Positions 34,019-43,332 of a stretch of DNA of 64,000 nucleotides are shown here, piece by piece. The DNA comes from Rubrobacter xylanophilus DSM 9941. Its GTDB lineage: Bacteria; Actinomycetota; Rubrobacteria; Rubrobacterales; Rubrobacteraceae. The notes under the pieces were generated by a model. The model worked only from the letters and a program-made list of their open reading frames with translations. It was not told where the DNA came from and searched no databases. The stretch's first letter is position 1. The number at the start of each line of letters is the position of its first letter. The stretch covers positions 2,212,001 to 2,276,000 of the forward strand of contig NC_008148.1 in the NCBI RefSeq assembly GCF_000014185.1, read 5' to 3'. The position numbers and the translations under genes are program-made.

Positions 34019-34160
34019 TTTTGCCCGCCTGGGGGCGTAAGGGCGCGGGGCGGCGGGGATGTCAAGGGCAGGGCACGGCCGGTATGGAGGCCCTTGACAC
34101 CCGAAAGGCGGCTTTAGCCGTCCCCGCCGCCCCGCGATAGCCTGCTTGCGGCGGGCAAAA
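34019..34160. repeat. 142-base nested inverted repeat
   Basis: Three perfect stems are stacked. TTTTGCCCGCC (34,019-34,029) pairs with GGCGGGCAAAA (34,150-34,160). CGCGGGGCGGCGGGGA (34,044-34,059) pairs with 34,121-34,136. TGTCAAGGGC (34,060-34,069) pairs with GCCCTTGACA (34,090-34,099). A small GGCTTTAGCC hairpin sits in the asymmetric bulge (about 34,110-34,119). The order and nesting are too good for chance. It does not look like a simple terminator. Confidence 0.8.
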
Positions 34161-34859
34161 CGTGTGAGGCTCGGGTTCAGAACAGGGCTCGGTAGGAACA
34201 GGGCTCGGTAGCGAGCCCAGGGCTTTCGACGGTCGGGGCGGGGTGCCGGCCCTTTGGGGCGGCTCTCCGCCTTTGCGGTGTCGCGATTGCGGGGAGCGCT
34301 CTGGATGAGGTCCGGTGTCGGCGTAGAGAAGCGGAGCCGACTGCAGGCCGTATCGGTGAGGATGGCCTTCCACAAGCGGCGAGCGCAAGCTGGCCGCTTT
34401 ACGACGCGGCGCTTTCAAGCGCCCTATCGTTGCGGGCCGGGAGCCAGAGGCTTGCGGCCCGCTCCGCCGAGCCTCGCTCTGCCCCGTTCCGCCGCAGGGA
34501 GAGCACAGCCCGGGGTCCCCGGCGGTTGCGAAGCAACCCGAAGGGGCGGCCTCGAGCCGCCGCCGGGGTGGGTGTGCGTGCCTGCCGTAGAAGCCGGTGA
34601 CCGCGGTGGATCCCTTGCGGATGATCGGGGAGCAGGGCTCGAGAGAGGAGGTCGGTGTAACGGAAGGCAGGAAGCGCATGGGGCCGCACGGGCTCCTGCA
34701 GCCGCGGGGATGGGAGCAGTAGGTGGGAAAGGGGTGGCTGCTGAGTACCGATGCAAGAGAGAGGCGGGCGAGGAACCGTGGCTACTCGCGCATAACGGCA
34801 TCCGCCTCCGGCACCCGAGGCTCGGCGAAGCAGCGAAGGAGCTGTCTCGAGGATGGGCC
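34161..34859. other. non-coding segment
   Basis: About 700 high-GC bases with long open but unprotein-like frames on both strands. An imperfect tandem of ACAGGGCTCGGTAG occurs near 34,185-34,215. No gene is supported. Confidence 0.4.
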
Positions 34860-35064
34860 CCCTGGTGGCCGGGCCGTGTACCCGGGCGGCACCCTCGATC
34901 CAAGCCATTGCGGCGGCCTCGTCGCCCGGATCGGGCGGCCGGGCCCCGGTCATGGGGGTCGCAGCCCACTGCCACCGCGCCCTCGCGGGCGAAGAGTTCG
35001 GCGGCCCGACCAACCCCCTTCGGTGCCCGTGATGAGCACGGACCTTGCCGGCCAGGCGACCCAT
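34860..35064 (-). pseudogene. short-chain dehydrogenase N-terminal fragment
   Basis: Starting at ATG 35,064, whose A is shared with the stop of the ABM gene, MGRLAGKV is followed after one frameshift by LITGTEGG and AAELFAREGAVAVGCDPHD, then DEAAAMAWIEGAARVHG. This is the Rossmann start of an SDR. The remaining two-thirds of the gene, including YxxxK, is absent. It was the last gene of the aromatic operon. Confidence 0.6.
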
Positions 35065-35357
35065 CAGGGGTCGATCGTCTCGTAGAAGGCACGCTCGCGG
35101 CTCTCGAGGGCGGGTATCGCCTGCCCGAAGCCGTACCTCTGGAAGTGCTCGGAGGCGCCGTGCGCCTTGTAGGCGTCCTCGTCGTCGTAGATCTCGTAGA
35201 AGAAGAACACCCGTGGGTTCTCCGGATCGCGGGCCGCCTGGTAGTAACGGTTCCCCGGTTCGCTGCGGGAAGGCGGGGTCAGTTTCCTGATGGCGTCGAG
35301 GACCGTTTCTTCCTCGCCTTCTTTCGCCGTCCACTTCGCCGTGACCACATAAGCCAT
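35064..35357 (-). CDS. ABM-domain putative quinol monooxygenase
   Basis: 97 residues with the ABM ferredoxin-like pattern: YVVTAKWTAKEGEEETVLDA, then RYYQAARDPENPRVFFFYEIYDDEDAYKAHGASEHFQRYG. Relatives include YgiN-type quinol monooxygenases and EthD-like helpers. In this catabolic operon it may oxidise a hydroquinone intermediate or act as an accessory protein. The ATG is followed closely by downstream genes in the same direction. Confidence 0.78.
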   Translation of the reverse strand: MAYVVTAKWTAKEGEEETVLDAIRKLTPPSRSEPGNRYYQAARDPENPRVFFFYEIYDDEDAYKAHGASEHFQRYGFGQAIPALESRERAFYETIDP

Positions 35358-35360
35358 CTC

Positions 35361-35908
35361 TCAACCTCCCTCCGGTGTAGGCGTTACCTGCAGTGCATCG
35401 GAGAGGAACTTCGCGCCGCCGTGCGCCCACTGCCCCCCGTCGACCGGGATCTCCGCCCCGCTGATGTACGAGGACCCGTCAGAGATCAGGAACACCACCA
35501 GCGGTGCCACCTCATCCACGGCACCCGGACGCCCAAGCGGCGCCGCGGCGTTGTTCGCCTGCAGAAACGCCTCCGGCGCCGAGGCGGTCATCGGCGTCTC
35601 GACGTAGCCCGGGTGCACCGTGTTGACCCGGATGCCGCGCGGCCCAAGCTCCATGCTCGCCACCCGCGAGAGGCCGCGCAGGGCCCACTTGCTTACAGTG
35701 TAGGCCACGGCGTAGTGGCCGGTGAGGGCGGCGGGCGAGAGACGTCGAGCCGGCGGTAGGAGACGCCAGGATAGGGTTTCGCTGGCTCCTCCGCCACGTC
35801 GGTGGCGATGACGGTCGCGCCCTCGCGGGCAAGCGCCGCGGCCTCGGCCGCACCCTGCCCGCGCGCGGCACCGGTCACCACGACGGTCTTGCCCTCTACG
35901 CGCCCCAC
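35361..35908 (-). pseudogene. short-chain dehydrogenase with internal deletion
   Basis: The N-terminus from GTG 35,908 has the SDR glycine motif (VVVTGAARGQGAAEAAALA) and runs to YRRLDVS. Within a few bases another frame begins with AALTGHYAVAYTVSKWALRG, the active-site YxxxK region, and continues intact to the C-terminus (SYISGAEIPVDGGQW). About 80 central residues, including the NNAG strand, are missing and the frame is shifted. An in-place deletion of about 240 bases explains this. The gene is dead. Confidence 0.8.
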
Positions 35909-36858
35909 GACCGCATCCTCCTGAAGGCGGCGGGCCTCGCGCGGGGTATGGGCACGGGGGAGACGCCTTCGACCACCCGGTTCTCGATGGTCCCGATCCC
36001 CTCGACCGTCATCCTCACCACGTCACCAGGCTCGAGCAGCGGGGGCTCTTGCCTTCCGACCCTCCCCCACAGCTCGGCGAGACATCCGGAGCCGCAGGTC
36101 CCGGAGCCCAAGACATCGCCCGGCCTGACCCAGGTGCCGCGCGAGGCGTAGGCGACCAGCTCCTCGAACGACCACGCCATGTTGGCCAGGGTGTCGTCGC
36201 CGAGCTTCTCGCCGTTCACGAAGACCTCCATCTCGAGGTGCAGGCGGCCGTCGCGGCGGTAGGGCTCGAGCTCGTCCGAGGTCACGATCCAGGGCCCCAG
36301 GGTGTTGGCGAAGTCCTTGCCCTTGGCCGGCCCCAGGCCGATCTGCATCTCGTGGCGCTGGAGGTCGCGGGCGGACCAGTCGTTCAAGATCGTGTAGCCC
36401 GCGATGTGCCCTCTTGCCTCCTCGGGGGCAAGGTTGCTTCCGGCCCTGCCGATTATCGCGGCGACCTCCAGCTCGAAGTCCAGGGCCTCGCAGCCGGGCG
36501 GAACCGCCACCGGGTCCTGGGGGCCGATCACGGAGTAGGGGTTGCCGAAGTAGAAGGTGGGGATCTCGTACCAGGCCTCGGGCACTCCCCCCTCCTCCGA
36601 GACACTCCTGGTGATGCCCTCCACATGCTCCTCGAAGACGACGAAGTCCCTGAGGGTGGGCGGCTGCAGCGGGGCGAGAAGCCGAACCCCGGTGAGCGGG
36701 ACCGATGCCTCCGCGGTCCGGGCGATCCGGTCTCGTTCTTCGGGATCCGCGGCGAGCAGGTCGAGCACGTCGGTGCCCTCCGGCAAAGGCCCGATCTCCT
36801 CGCCCGAAACGACACCCAGCCTCTCGATGCCGCCGGTCTCATACCGGACGATACGCAT
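35896..36858 (-). CDS. fumarylacetoacetate hydrolase-family protein
   Basis: 320 residues from ATG 36,858 with GGAGGAGG five bases upstream. It has the FAH fold: FELEVAAIIGRAGSNL gives the E-x-E metal ligands, YTILNDWSARDLQ the Asp ligand, and KGKDFANTLGPWIVT with the GSGTCGSGCLAELWGR region forms the active-site lid. FAH-fold enzymes cleave C-C bonds or decarboxylate/hydrate ring-fission products. It overlaps the start of the broken SDR by 13 bases. Confidence 0.85.
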   Translation of the reverse strand: MRIVRYETGGIERLGVVSGEEIGPLPEGTDVLDLLAADPEERDRIARTAEASVPLTGVRLLAPLQPPTLRDFVVFEEHVEGITRSVSEEGGVPEAWYEIPTFYFGNPYSVIGPQDPVAVPPGCEALDFELEVAAIIGRAGSNLAPEEARGHIAGYTILNDWSARDLQRHEMQIGLGPAKGKDFANTLGPWIVTSDELEPYRRDGRLHLEMEVFVNGEKLGDDTLANMAWSFEELVAYASRGTWVRPGDVLGSGTCGSGCLAELWGRVGRQEPPLLEPGDVVRMTVEGIGTIENRVVEGVSPVPIPRARPAAFRRMRSWGA

Positions 36859-36896
36859 AAACCTCCTCCTTTTTCTCTGGTTCTCCTGCCATCTCA

Positions 36897-37858
36897 CTAC
36901 ACACGGGACGGCTCGACGGCAATCGGCAGGCTCTCGAGCCCTCGTATGGTGTGGTTCAGGCGCCTGACGGGCTCTCCGGCGAGCTCTATGGAAGCTACCC
37001 GGCGCGCCAGTGAGGAGAGGATGGCCGCTCCTTCCAAGCGCGCCAGGAACATGCCCGCGCAGCGGTGCGTCCCGCCGCCGAAGCCGACGTGGCCGGTCGT
37101 GTCGCGGGTTATGTCGAACCCATCGGCGTCTTCCCCCCACCGGCGCGGATCGCGGTTGGCCGAGCCGAGCAGCATCATCACCCGGTCGCCCCGCCGGAGC
37201 CGGATCCCGCCGAACTCCACCTCGCGTGTGAGCCCGCGGAAGAAGTTCTGCACCGGAGACTCCAGCCGGACCGTCTCCTCGAAGGCGTTCTGGGCCAGCG
37301 AGAGGTCGGCGCGCAGCGCAGCCCACTGGTCCGGGTTCAGAGCGAGGAGCCAGATCGCGCTGGAGATAGCGTTCACCGTGGTGTCCATGCCGGCGACCAG
37401 GCAGGCGCTCATCAGCGAGATCGCCTCCCTCTCGTCGATCTCCCCCCTGTCCACCGCAGCGTAGATCGCCGCCCCCCAGCTTCCAGGCCGGAGGTTTTGG
37501 CGGCCCGCCTCTCGATCTCGCCGCGCAGGAGGTCCTGCAACGCCCGGGACGAGAGCTTCCCGTTCAGGATCCTGCGGTATCTGGAGTGGTCGGGCGGGTC
37601 GGAGGAGAGCACGACCCCGGTCATCATCGGATCCTCGACGTAGTTGAGCCCGGGCCCGCCGACCGAGGAGAACAGCTCGGGACGGCGCTGGACCTGCCAA
37701 ACCTCGTCGTAGCCGGGCAGTGCCCACACCTCGTAGCGCGTCAGGCGGACCGCCCTTCCCATCTCGCGCAACTCGGCGTAAAAGGGGTACGGGTCCTCCG
37801 ATACCTCGTCGCCGAATATGTCTATGTCAGACGAAGGGGTATGTTGCGTCGTGTCCAT
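36897..37858 (-). pseudogene. cytochrome P450 with internal deletion
   Basis: The N-terminus MDTTQHTPSSDIDIFGDEVS runs to LSSRALQDLLRGEIERRAAK. A new frame then resumes with LRPGSWGAAIYAAVDRGEI, the I-helix (ACLVAGMDTTVNAI), ETVRLESPVQNFFR (ExxR) and FGGGTHRCAGMFLARLE (haem Cys). Some 70-80 residues of the middle are lost and the frame changes, so no holoenzyme can be made. It sits between two intact genes of the operon. Confidence 0.8.
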
Positions 37859-37889
37859 CTCGCTCCTCCTCCCGCCAAATTCTCGTTCG

Positions 37890-38909
37890 CTACCCGCACC
37901 AGGTCAGCCGCAGCAGGCGCGCGGCGTTCCCGCCGCAGATCGCCGCCCGCTCGCCCGGGCTGAGACCAGGCGCGGAACGGACGTGTCCGAGAGGGTCCTC
38001 GGACCCCATATCGAAGGGGAAGTCGCTGCCGAGCAGCACGCGCTCGGCGCCGACCTTCCGCACCAGGTGCTCGAGCGCCTCGGGCTCGTAGACGAGCGAG
38101 TCGAAGTAGATTCTCCTCAGGTAGCTGCTCGGCGGCTCCCTGGGCGTGCGCACTTCGGGCCTCACCCTCCAGCCGTGGTCGGAACGGCCGGTGTAGAAGG
38201 GCAGGTAGCCTCCCCCATGAGCCACGAGGACCCTGAGATCCGGGTGCCGGTCCAGAAGACCGGAGAAGATGATGTGCGAGAGGGCCACGGTCGTCTCGAC
38301 CGGGTTGCCGACGATGTTGGCCAGATAGTGGCGGCTCAACCGCTCCCCGAGCGTGCAGCCCCAAGGGTGGATAAAGACCAGCGCTCCCAGCTCCTCGGCC
38401 CGAGCCCAGAAGCCCTCGTACGCCTCGTCGCCGAGTTCTCGGCCGGGTGCGGCGGTCGTTATCTCGACGCCCTCGAGCCCGAGGTCGAGGACGGCGCACA
38501 CCAGCGCCTCCTCCGCCACATCGGGGTGCTGGATCGGGGCGAGCCCGAGCCCGACCAGACGGTCGGGACGGGACGCGCAAAGAACCGCTATGCCCTCGTT
38601 TACGGTGCGGGCGAGGCTGCGCGCGAGCTTCGGCCCGGCCCAGGTGTGGTAGTGGGCCGGCGAGGGGCTCACGAGCTGGACGTCGATGCCCATCCGGTCC
38701 ATCTGCTCCAGCCGCCGGTCGAGGCTGGTGAGCAGCGGGCCGATCTCTTCGAGCACCGCCCGCTGATTCCTCATCGTCTCGGCTCCGAAATTCGCAAGAT
38801 CGGCCTCGCGCTCGAGACGGAAGCCCGGTTCCGAGGCGACGAGGTCGAAGGCCGCCGGCACGACGGCGTGGGCGTGCACGTCCACGGTCGGCGTTCGGCC
38901 GGCCATCAT
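37890..38909 (-). CDS. ACMSD-like amidohydrolase (decarboxylase/hydrolase)
   Basis: 339 residues. Metal-binding signatures of the amidohydrolase_2 group: VDVHAHAV at the N-terminus, FIHPWGCTLG (His), LVAHGGGYLPFYTGR (His) and LLGSDFPFDMGSEDP (Asp). The closest functional class is 2-amino-3-carboxymuconate 6-semialdehyde decarboxylase and related 5-carboxyvanillate/salicylate decarboxylases. The start ATG overlaps the stop of the FAH gene upstream (ATGA). It probably decarboxylates an aromatic acid or its ring-fission product. Confidence 0.85.
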   Translation of the reverse strand: MMAGRTPTVDVHAHAVVPAAFDLVASEPGFRLEREADLANFGAETMRNQRAVLEEIGPLLTSLDRRLEQMDRMGIDVQLVSPSPAHYHTWAGPKLARSLARTVNEGIAVLCASRPDRLVGLGLAPIQHPDVAEEALVCAVLDLGLEGVEITTAAPGRELGDEAYEGFWARAEELGALVFIHPWGCTLGERLSRHYLANIVGNPVETTVALSHIIFSGLLDRHPDLRVLVAHGGGYLPFYTGRSDHGWRVRPEVRTPREPPSSYLRRIYFDSLVYEPEALEHLVRKVGAERVLLGSDFPFDMGSEDPLGHVRSAPGLSPGERAAICGGNAARLLRLTWCG

Positions 38910-39955
38910 GTCGCCGACCCATCGGGAACTCGACCGGGCGCCGCCTCCGGTAGCCGTTCCCTGACGCAGCGGTTCCGCTGATACCCGAGGCCGGTGACGG
39001 TCCCCTCCATGACGTCACCCTCCCCGAGAAAACGTCCCCAGTAAGAGCCGTTGCCCGCGGGAGAGCCGGTGAGGATCAGGTCTCCCGGCCGGAGCAAGAC
39101 CCGGGATGATGCGTAGGAGACGAGGCGCGCTACGTCGAAGATCATGTCCGAGGCAGACTCGTCCTGCATGGTCTCGCCGTTGAGCCTGAGCGTGATGCGC
39201 AGGCCGCTGGTGTCGCCGACGAACTCCTTGGGGACGATGTAGGGACCGGTCGGAAGGAAAGTAGGCGCGTTCTTGGAGCGCAGCCAGTCGGTGCCGATAG
39301 CCTTGAGGTCCGGACGGTAGACGAGATCGCGGGTGGTGATGTCGTTCGCGATCGTATACCCGGCGACGAGGTCGAGAGCACGCTCGGGGGGCACGTGACG
39401 CCCGCTCCTGCCGATGACAGCCGCGAACTCGAGCTCCCAGTCGTGCTGATCGCCCTCCGCGGGGAGCACCACATCGTCGTAGGGGCCACACAGGGCGGTC
39501 GGGGAACCGAGAAAGAGGTAGGGCTCTCCGCGCTCTGCGCGCTCGTCCATGAGCCTCTCGCCGGCCCGGCGCACCTCCGCCTCCTCCTCGGGTGTCATCC
39601 GGGGGTTCCCGGCCCGCGCCTCGGCGACGATGAGATCCACGACGTGCCTGTGGTAGTTGGCCCCGCTCTGCAGGATCTGGACCGGCTCGACGGGCGGCAG
39701 GACCCGCAGATCGGCGAGGTCGTGGGCGTCTGCCGCTCCATGCCTCGCGAAGGCGGCCAGCGCCGCACGGTTCGCCTCCCAGCCCTCGAGGATCTGGCGA
39801 ACCGAGCGGAAGCTCGCCACGCTAGCACCGGGGACCTCCGTCCTGGAGAGGTCGACCACCCGCCCGCCCTCGAGCACGAGGCCCGGGAAGGCGAGCCCTC
39901 CGTGCTCGAAGGTCCCGAGCGCGAACCAGCCCCTCGGGGAATCCTCTGATCTCAC
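38906..39955 (-). CDS. second fumarylacetoacetate hydrolase-family protein
   Basis: 349 residues from GTG 39,955 with GGGAGGAG before it. FAH ligands are visible in WELEFAAVIGRSGRHV (E-x-E) and YTIANDITTRDLVYR (Asp), and the lid contains NAPTFLPTGPYIV and LTGSPAGNGSYWGRFL. The N-terminal domain (about 1-110) is longer than in the first FAH paralogue. Likely substrate: an acylpyruvate or oxalocrotonate from meta-cleavage (inference from neighbours). Confidence 0.85.
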   Translation of the reverse strand: MRSEDSPRGWFALGTFEHGGLAFPGLVLEGGRVVDLSRTEVPGASVASFRSVRQILEGWEANRAALAAFARHGAADAHDLADLRVLPPVEPVQILQSGANYHRHVVDLIVAEARAGNPRMTPEEEAEVRRAGERLMDERAERGEPYLFLGSPTALCGPYDDVVLPAEGDQHDWELEFAAVIGRSGRHVPPERALDLVAGYTIANDITTRDLVYRPDLKAIGTDWLRSKNAPTFLPTGPYIVPKEFVGDTSGLRITLRLNGETMQDESASDMIFDVARLVSYASSRVLLRPGDLILTGSPAGNGSYWGRFLGEGDVMEGTVTGLGYQRNRCVRERLPEAAPGRVPDGSAT

Positions 39956-39974
39956 GTTCTCCTCCCGGGGGTCG

Positions 39975-41114
39975 TCAGATCGGCTCTGCCAGGACGACGG
40001 CGCTCTGTCCGGTAAGGGCGGCCGCGTCGATCCCGAGCGACGGGTCCATCTCGCCCCGACCGATCCGGGCCGAGACATCGATGACGTACTTGCACCGCTC
40101 GTAGCGCCGCCGCATGAAAGCCTCGAGCGCCTCGTGGACGGGGACATCCTTCTCCAGCTCCTCGGCCAGTACAACGGCGTCCTCGATGGCCATCGAGGCC
40201 CCCTGCCCGATGTGAGGCGAGGTGGCGTGAGCGGCGTCCCCGACAAGCACCACCCGCCCGCGGTACCACGGCGGTGGGACCAGGAGCGTCTCCACGGGCC
40301 GGTAGACGACCTTCGAGGAATCGGTGATGTACCTGTCGCGCACCTCGGCCACGGGTCCTCCGAACTCCGCAAGACGCTCGCGGAAGATCTCGGCCAGCCT
40401 GTCCTCGGGGAGCTTCTTGCCGGGTGGCGAGTCGGACGGTGGTTTCTCGATGAGCAGGATGTACATCAGGTCAGGAGCGAGCGGGACGAAGCCGGCCTTC
40501 CTCTTCATCCCCTGGAACACACAGATCCTGTCCACCTCGGGCAGCCTCGGGACGTTGTAACGCCAGACGACCTGGCCGCTGAACTCTGGCTCGAGGTCCG
40601 GATCGAAGACGAGGCTGCGGATGAGCGAGTAGAGCCCGTCGGCCCCGATCACGAGGTCGTAGCGGCCCGAGGTATCGTCGGTGAACTCCACCTCCACCCC
40701 GTCGTCGCGCTGCTCTAGGGCCGAGACCGTCAGGCCCGTCCGGACGCCGGCCTTCGACTCCTTCACCGCTTCCTGCAGGATCCTGTGCAGCCTGGGGCGG
40801 GTTATGCCGTTCATCGGCGGGTACTCGGGACCGGCGATCCGCTCGAACGGCACGTCGGCGAGCAGGTTGCCCTGCGAGTCGAAGAAGCGGGAGCCCTCGA
40901 ACGGGTAGCCCTCCTGTACGCACCTCTCCCCGAGCCCGATCGCCGCGAGGGCCCGGATCTGGTTGGCCGGCTGGATGATCCCGACCCCGTAGACGTCCCA
41001 CTTCGGGTTGACCTCGACGACGTCCACCTCGACCCCGCGCTTGCGCAGCGCGATCGCGGCGGAGAGCCCTCCGATACCGCCACCGACGACCAGGACCTTT
41101 CGCACCGCTGGCAT
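39975..41114 (-). CDS. FAD-dependent aromatic monooxygenase (salicylate hydroxylase-like)
   Basis: 379 residues, class A flavoprotein hydroxylase: VLVVGGGIGGLSAAIALRKR (FAD-binding GxGxxG), DLVIGADGLYSLIR (DG motif) and GRVVLVGDAAHATSPHIGQG (GD motif). Relatives include salicylate 1-hydroxylase and 3-hydroxybenzoate 6-hydroxylase. It sits directly after the extradiol dioxygenase, so it probably makes the catechol or gentisate that is then cleaved. Confidence 0.86.
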   Translation of the reverse strand: MPAVRKVLVVGGGIGGLSAAIALRKRGVEVDVVEVNPKWDVYGVGIIQPANQIRALAAIGLGERCVQEGYPFEGSRFFDSQGNLLADVPFERIAGPEYPPMNGITRPRLHRILQEAVKESKAGVRTGLTVSALEQRDDGVEVEFTDDTSGRYDLVIGADGLYSLIRSLVFDPDLEPEFSGQVVWRYNVPRLPEVDRICVFQGMKRKAGFVPLAPDLMYILLIEKPPSDSPPGKKLPEDRLAEIFRERLAEFGGPVAEVRDRYITDSSKVVYRPVETLLVPPPWYRGRVVLVGDAAHATSPHIGQGASMAIEDAVVLAEELEKDVPVHEALEAFMRRRYERCKYVIDVSARIGRGEMDPSLGIDAAALTGQSAVVLAEPI

Positions 41115-41125
41115 CTGCGTGCTCC

Positions 41126-42160
41126 CTACCTGCTGAAGAGGCCGGTCTCGTACAGGTCCCCGGCTTTCTCCGGCATCGGGAAGGACTCCATCATCGACTC
41201 GGGCATGCCGATGTTGCGGTAGGCGCTCATCGCCCCCTGCGCGGGCGTCCAGCGCCTGGTCTGCCAGTCGGGCTCGAGGAGTCTCCTGCCACCGGAGTTG
41301 AGCTCGACGCGCATTCCACCGGGCTCGCGCACATAGAGGTAGGTGATCTCGTCGATCCCGTGAACACCCGGACCAAACTCGATCGGCGTGCCCGCGTCCA
41401 TGAGGACCCGGGAGGCCCGCTCCACGTCCGAACGCTGCTCGAGCCAGAAGGCCACGTGGTTGACCCGCCCGCGCGCCTCCGAGGTCTCGGGCACGAGCCC
41501 CAGCTCGTGCGTCGAGTGGCTCGTCAGCGTCGCGAAGACCACGAAGTCCGAGCCTTCCTCGGGCACGATGTAGTCCGTAAACTTGAGCCCCACGGTCTGC
41601 TGATGCCACCTGGCCTCGGCCATTACGTCTGGCGTGGCCACCGTCACGTGGTCTATGTAGCGCGGGCAGACGCCGCTTCGGGGATACTTCTGCGGCCTGC
41701 CGGGGAAATCCGTCGCGAGCTCGGGCGGCGCCTGCCACCGCTCCACCTCCCAGAAGACCTCGTGCAGGTGCCCGCCGGGCCCCCGGTAGCGATAGGCCGG
41801 TCCGTGGCCGGTCACGGCCTCTCGCCAGCCCTCGCCCATCCCCGTCCTCTCGATCCTCTCCACGGCCCGCTCCAGTTCCTCGGGGCCCGAGGTGCGCCAA
41901 CCCACGTGCAGGAGTGCGGGCTCCGGTCCCTCGGTTACCACCAGGCTGTGGTGGAAAAACTCGCCCCAGGCCCGCAGGTAGACCGACTGCCCCTCGCGCC
42001 CCGACTCCTGCAGCCCCAAGACGTCGGTGAACCACCGCACCGACTCCTCGGGCCTGGGGCTCGAGATCTCCACGTGCGCAAGCCGGGAGATGAGATGCCT
42101 GGCCTCGTTCAGGTTGCCCGCGGCTCCTCGTCCATCAGCGCCGACTTCACCTTGGCTCAT
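41126..42160 (-). CDS. type I extradiol ring-cleavage dioxygenase (two-domain VOC)
   Basis: 344 residues from ATG 42,160. There are two VOC repeats: the first starts SRLAHVEISSPRPEESVRWF, the second YIDHVTVATPDVMAEARWHQ. The Fe ligands are H (about 170, YIDH), H (about 233, GRVNHVAFWL) and E (about 286, MRVELNSGG), all in the second domain as in catechol 2,3-dioxygenases. It should cleave a vicinal diol next to the hydroxyls. It is first in the long minus-strand catabolic operon. Confidence 0.87.
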   Translation of the reverse strand: MSQGEVGADGRGAAGNLNEARHLISRLAHVEISSPRPEESVRWFTDVLGLQESGREGQSVYLRAWGEFFHHSLVVTEGPEPALLHVGWRTSGPEELERAVERIERTGMGEGWREAVTGHGPAYRYRGPGGHLHEVFWEVERWQAPPELATDFPGRPQKYPRSGVCPRYIDHVTVATPDVMAEARWHQQTVGLKFTDYIVPEEGSDFVVFATLTSHSTHELGLVPETSEARGRVNHVAFWLEQRSDVERASRVLMDAGTPIEFGPGVHGIDEITYLYVREPGGMRVELNSGGRRLLEPDWQTRRWTPAQGAMSAYRNIGMPESMMESFPMPEKAGDLYETGLFSR

Positions 42161-42292
42161 GCACGATTCCCTTTCCTCGCTTCTCCACTCGCCCGACATT
42201 GTGGGAGGGTGCACAAGAAACGTCCAATACCTTCTCCGTCGCCGATTAATCGGTGCGGACGATTAGTTTCGAGGAGAAGGGAACGGCCCTGG

Positions 42293-43198
42293 TCAGGAGT
42301 CGACTATCTTTCGCCCGGAGACCTCCTCGCATATCCCGAGGAAAGCACGCGTAGCAGGGGAAAGCTCGCCACTCTGCCACGCGACGGAGAGCTCCATCTC
42401 GGGGACGGGCTCCGCCAGCCGCTTGAAGACCACGCCGGTCATCTTGACATGCCTGGTCGAGGCCGGGAACAGGCCCACGTAACCACCGGTTGCGGTGAGC
42501 GCCATGCCGACCTGCAGCTCGGTCGTCTCCTGCGCCACCTTTGGGACGAAGCCGGCCGTCCCGCAAACCTCCAGGAGCTGCTCGTGATAACCGGGCTCGC
42601 GCTCCCGTCGAGGGATGAGGAAGGACTCGCCGGCGAGCGCCTCCAACGGCACGCGCCTCAGAGAGGCGAGGCGGTGTCCCCTGGGAAGGACGGCCACGAG
42701 CTGCTCCCGGACAAATGGCCTCACCTCCAGCTCATCGCTCTCATGGTCAGAAGGAAGACGGAGAAAGCCCACCTCGATGGAGCCCTCGAGCAGGGCCTCC
42801 ACCTGCACGCTGGAGTGCATCTCGCGGGGGACGAGGTCAACTCCGGGGTAACGCCTGCGGTAGAGGCCAACCACATCGGTGAGAACGCTGTAAGTGGCGC
42901 TGGGCACGAAACCCACGTCGAGGCGGCCCGTCTCGCTCGCGGCCATACGCCGCGCCTCCCTCACAGCCCGCTCGCTGTGCTCCAGGGCCAGCCGGGCCTC
43001 CACCAGAAAGGCCTTCCCCGCCTCCGTCAGGCGCACGCTGCGCTTCGTGCGGTGGAAGAGCTGGGCACCGAGCTCCGCCTCGAGGCGTTGGATCTGGGCG
43101 CTCAGCGTCGGCTGCACGATGTGCAGTCTCCTGGCGGCCCGGCCGAAATGGAGTTCCTCGGCGACGGCGACGAAGTACCTGAGGTGCCTGAGTTCCAT
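42293..43198 (-). CDS. LysR-type regulator of the aromatic cluster
   Basis: 301 residues from ATG 43,198. The N-terminal HTH is textbook LysR (MELRHLRYFVAVAEELHFGRA, then LHIVQPTLSAQIQRLEAELG). The effector domain follows (LDVGFVPSATYSVL...). It is transcribed toward the catabolic operon and away from the cyclase gene, so it could control both. Inducer unknown, probably a pathway intermediate. Confidence 0.9.
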   Translation of the reverse strand: MELRHLRYFVAVAEELHFGRAARRLHIVQPTLSAQIQRLEAELGAQLFHRTKRSVRLTEAGKAFLVEARLALEHSERAVREARRMAASETGRLDVGFVPSATYSVLTDVVGLYRRRYPGVDLVPREMHSSVQVEALLEGSIEVGFLRLPSDHESDELEVRPFVREQLVAVLPRGHRLASLRRVPLEALAGESFLIPRREREPGYHEQLLEVCGTAGFVPKVAQETTELQVGMALTATGGYVGLFPASTRHVKMTGVVFKRLAEPVPEMELSVAWQSGELSPATRAFLGICEEVSGRKIVDS

Positions 43199-43221
43199 CT
43201 CCTTCCCTCTACGAGAGGGAG

Positions 43222-43240
43222 AATTATAGTCCGGAGCTAT
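43222..43240. promoter_or_regulatory. possible LysR operator
   Basis: The divergent gap (43,199-43,332) contains ATAG-TCCGGA-GCTAT, a short interrupted palindrome compatible with the T-N11-A layout of LysR boxes. Support is positional only. Confidence 0.3.
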
Positions 43241-43332
43241 GAGCAATTCACGCAAAAGGCATTGGACCGGAGGCCCTGGGGGATCTAACGTGTGGGCATC
43301 AAGCACCCGACCCGGGAAGGGAGGTCTTCCAG

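Noticed and set aside
36049-37464. Plus-strand 470-codon frame in the aromatic cluster
   Set aside because: Opposes two recognised minus-strand genes (FAH and P450); composition not protein-like.
41360-43288. Plus-strand 640-codon frame over dioxygenase and LysR
   Set aside because: Shadow of recognised minus-strand genes.
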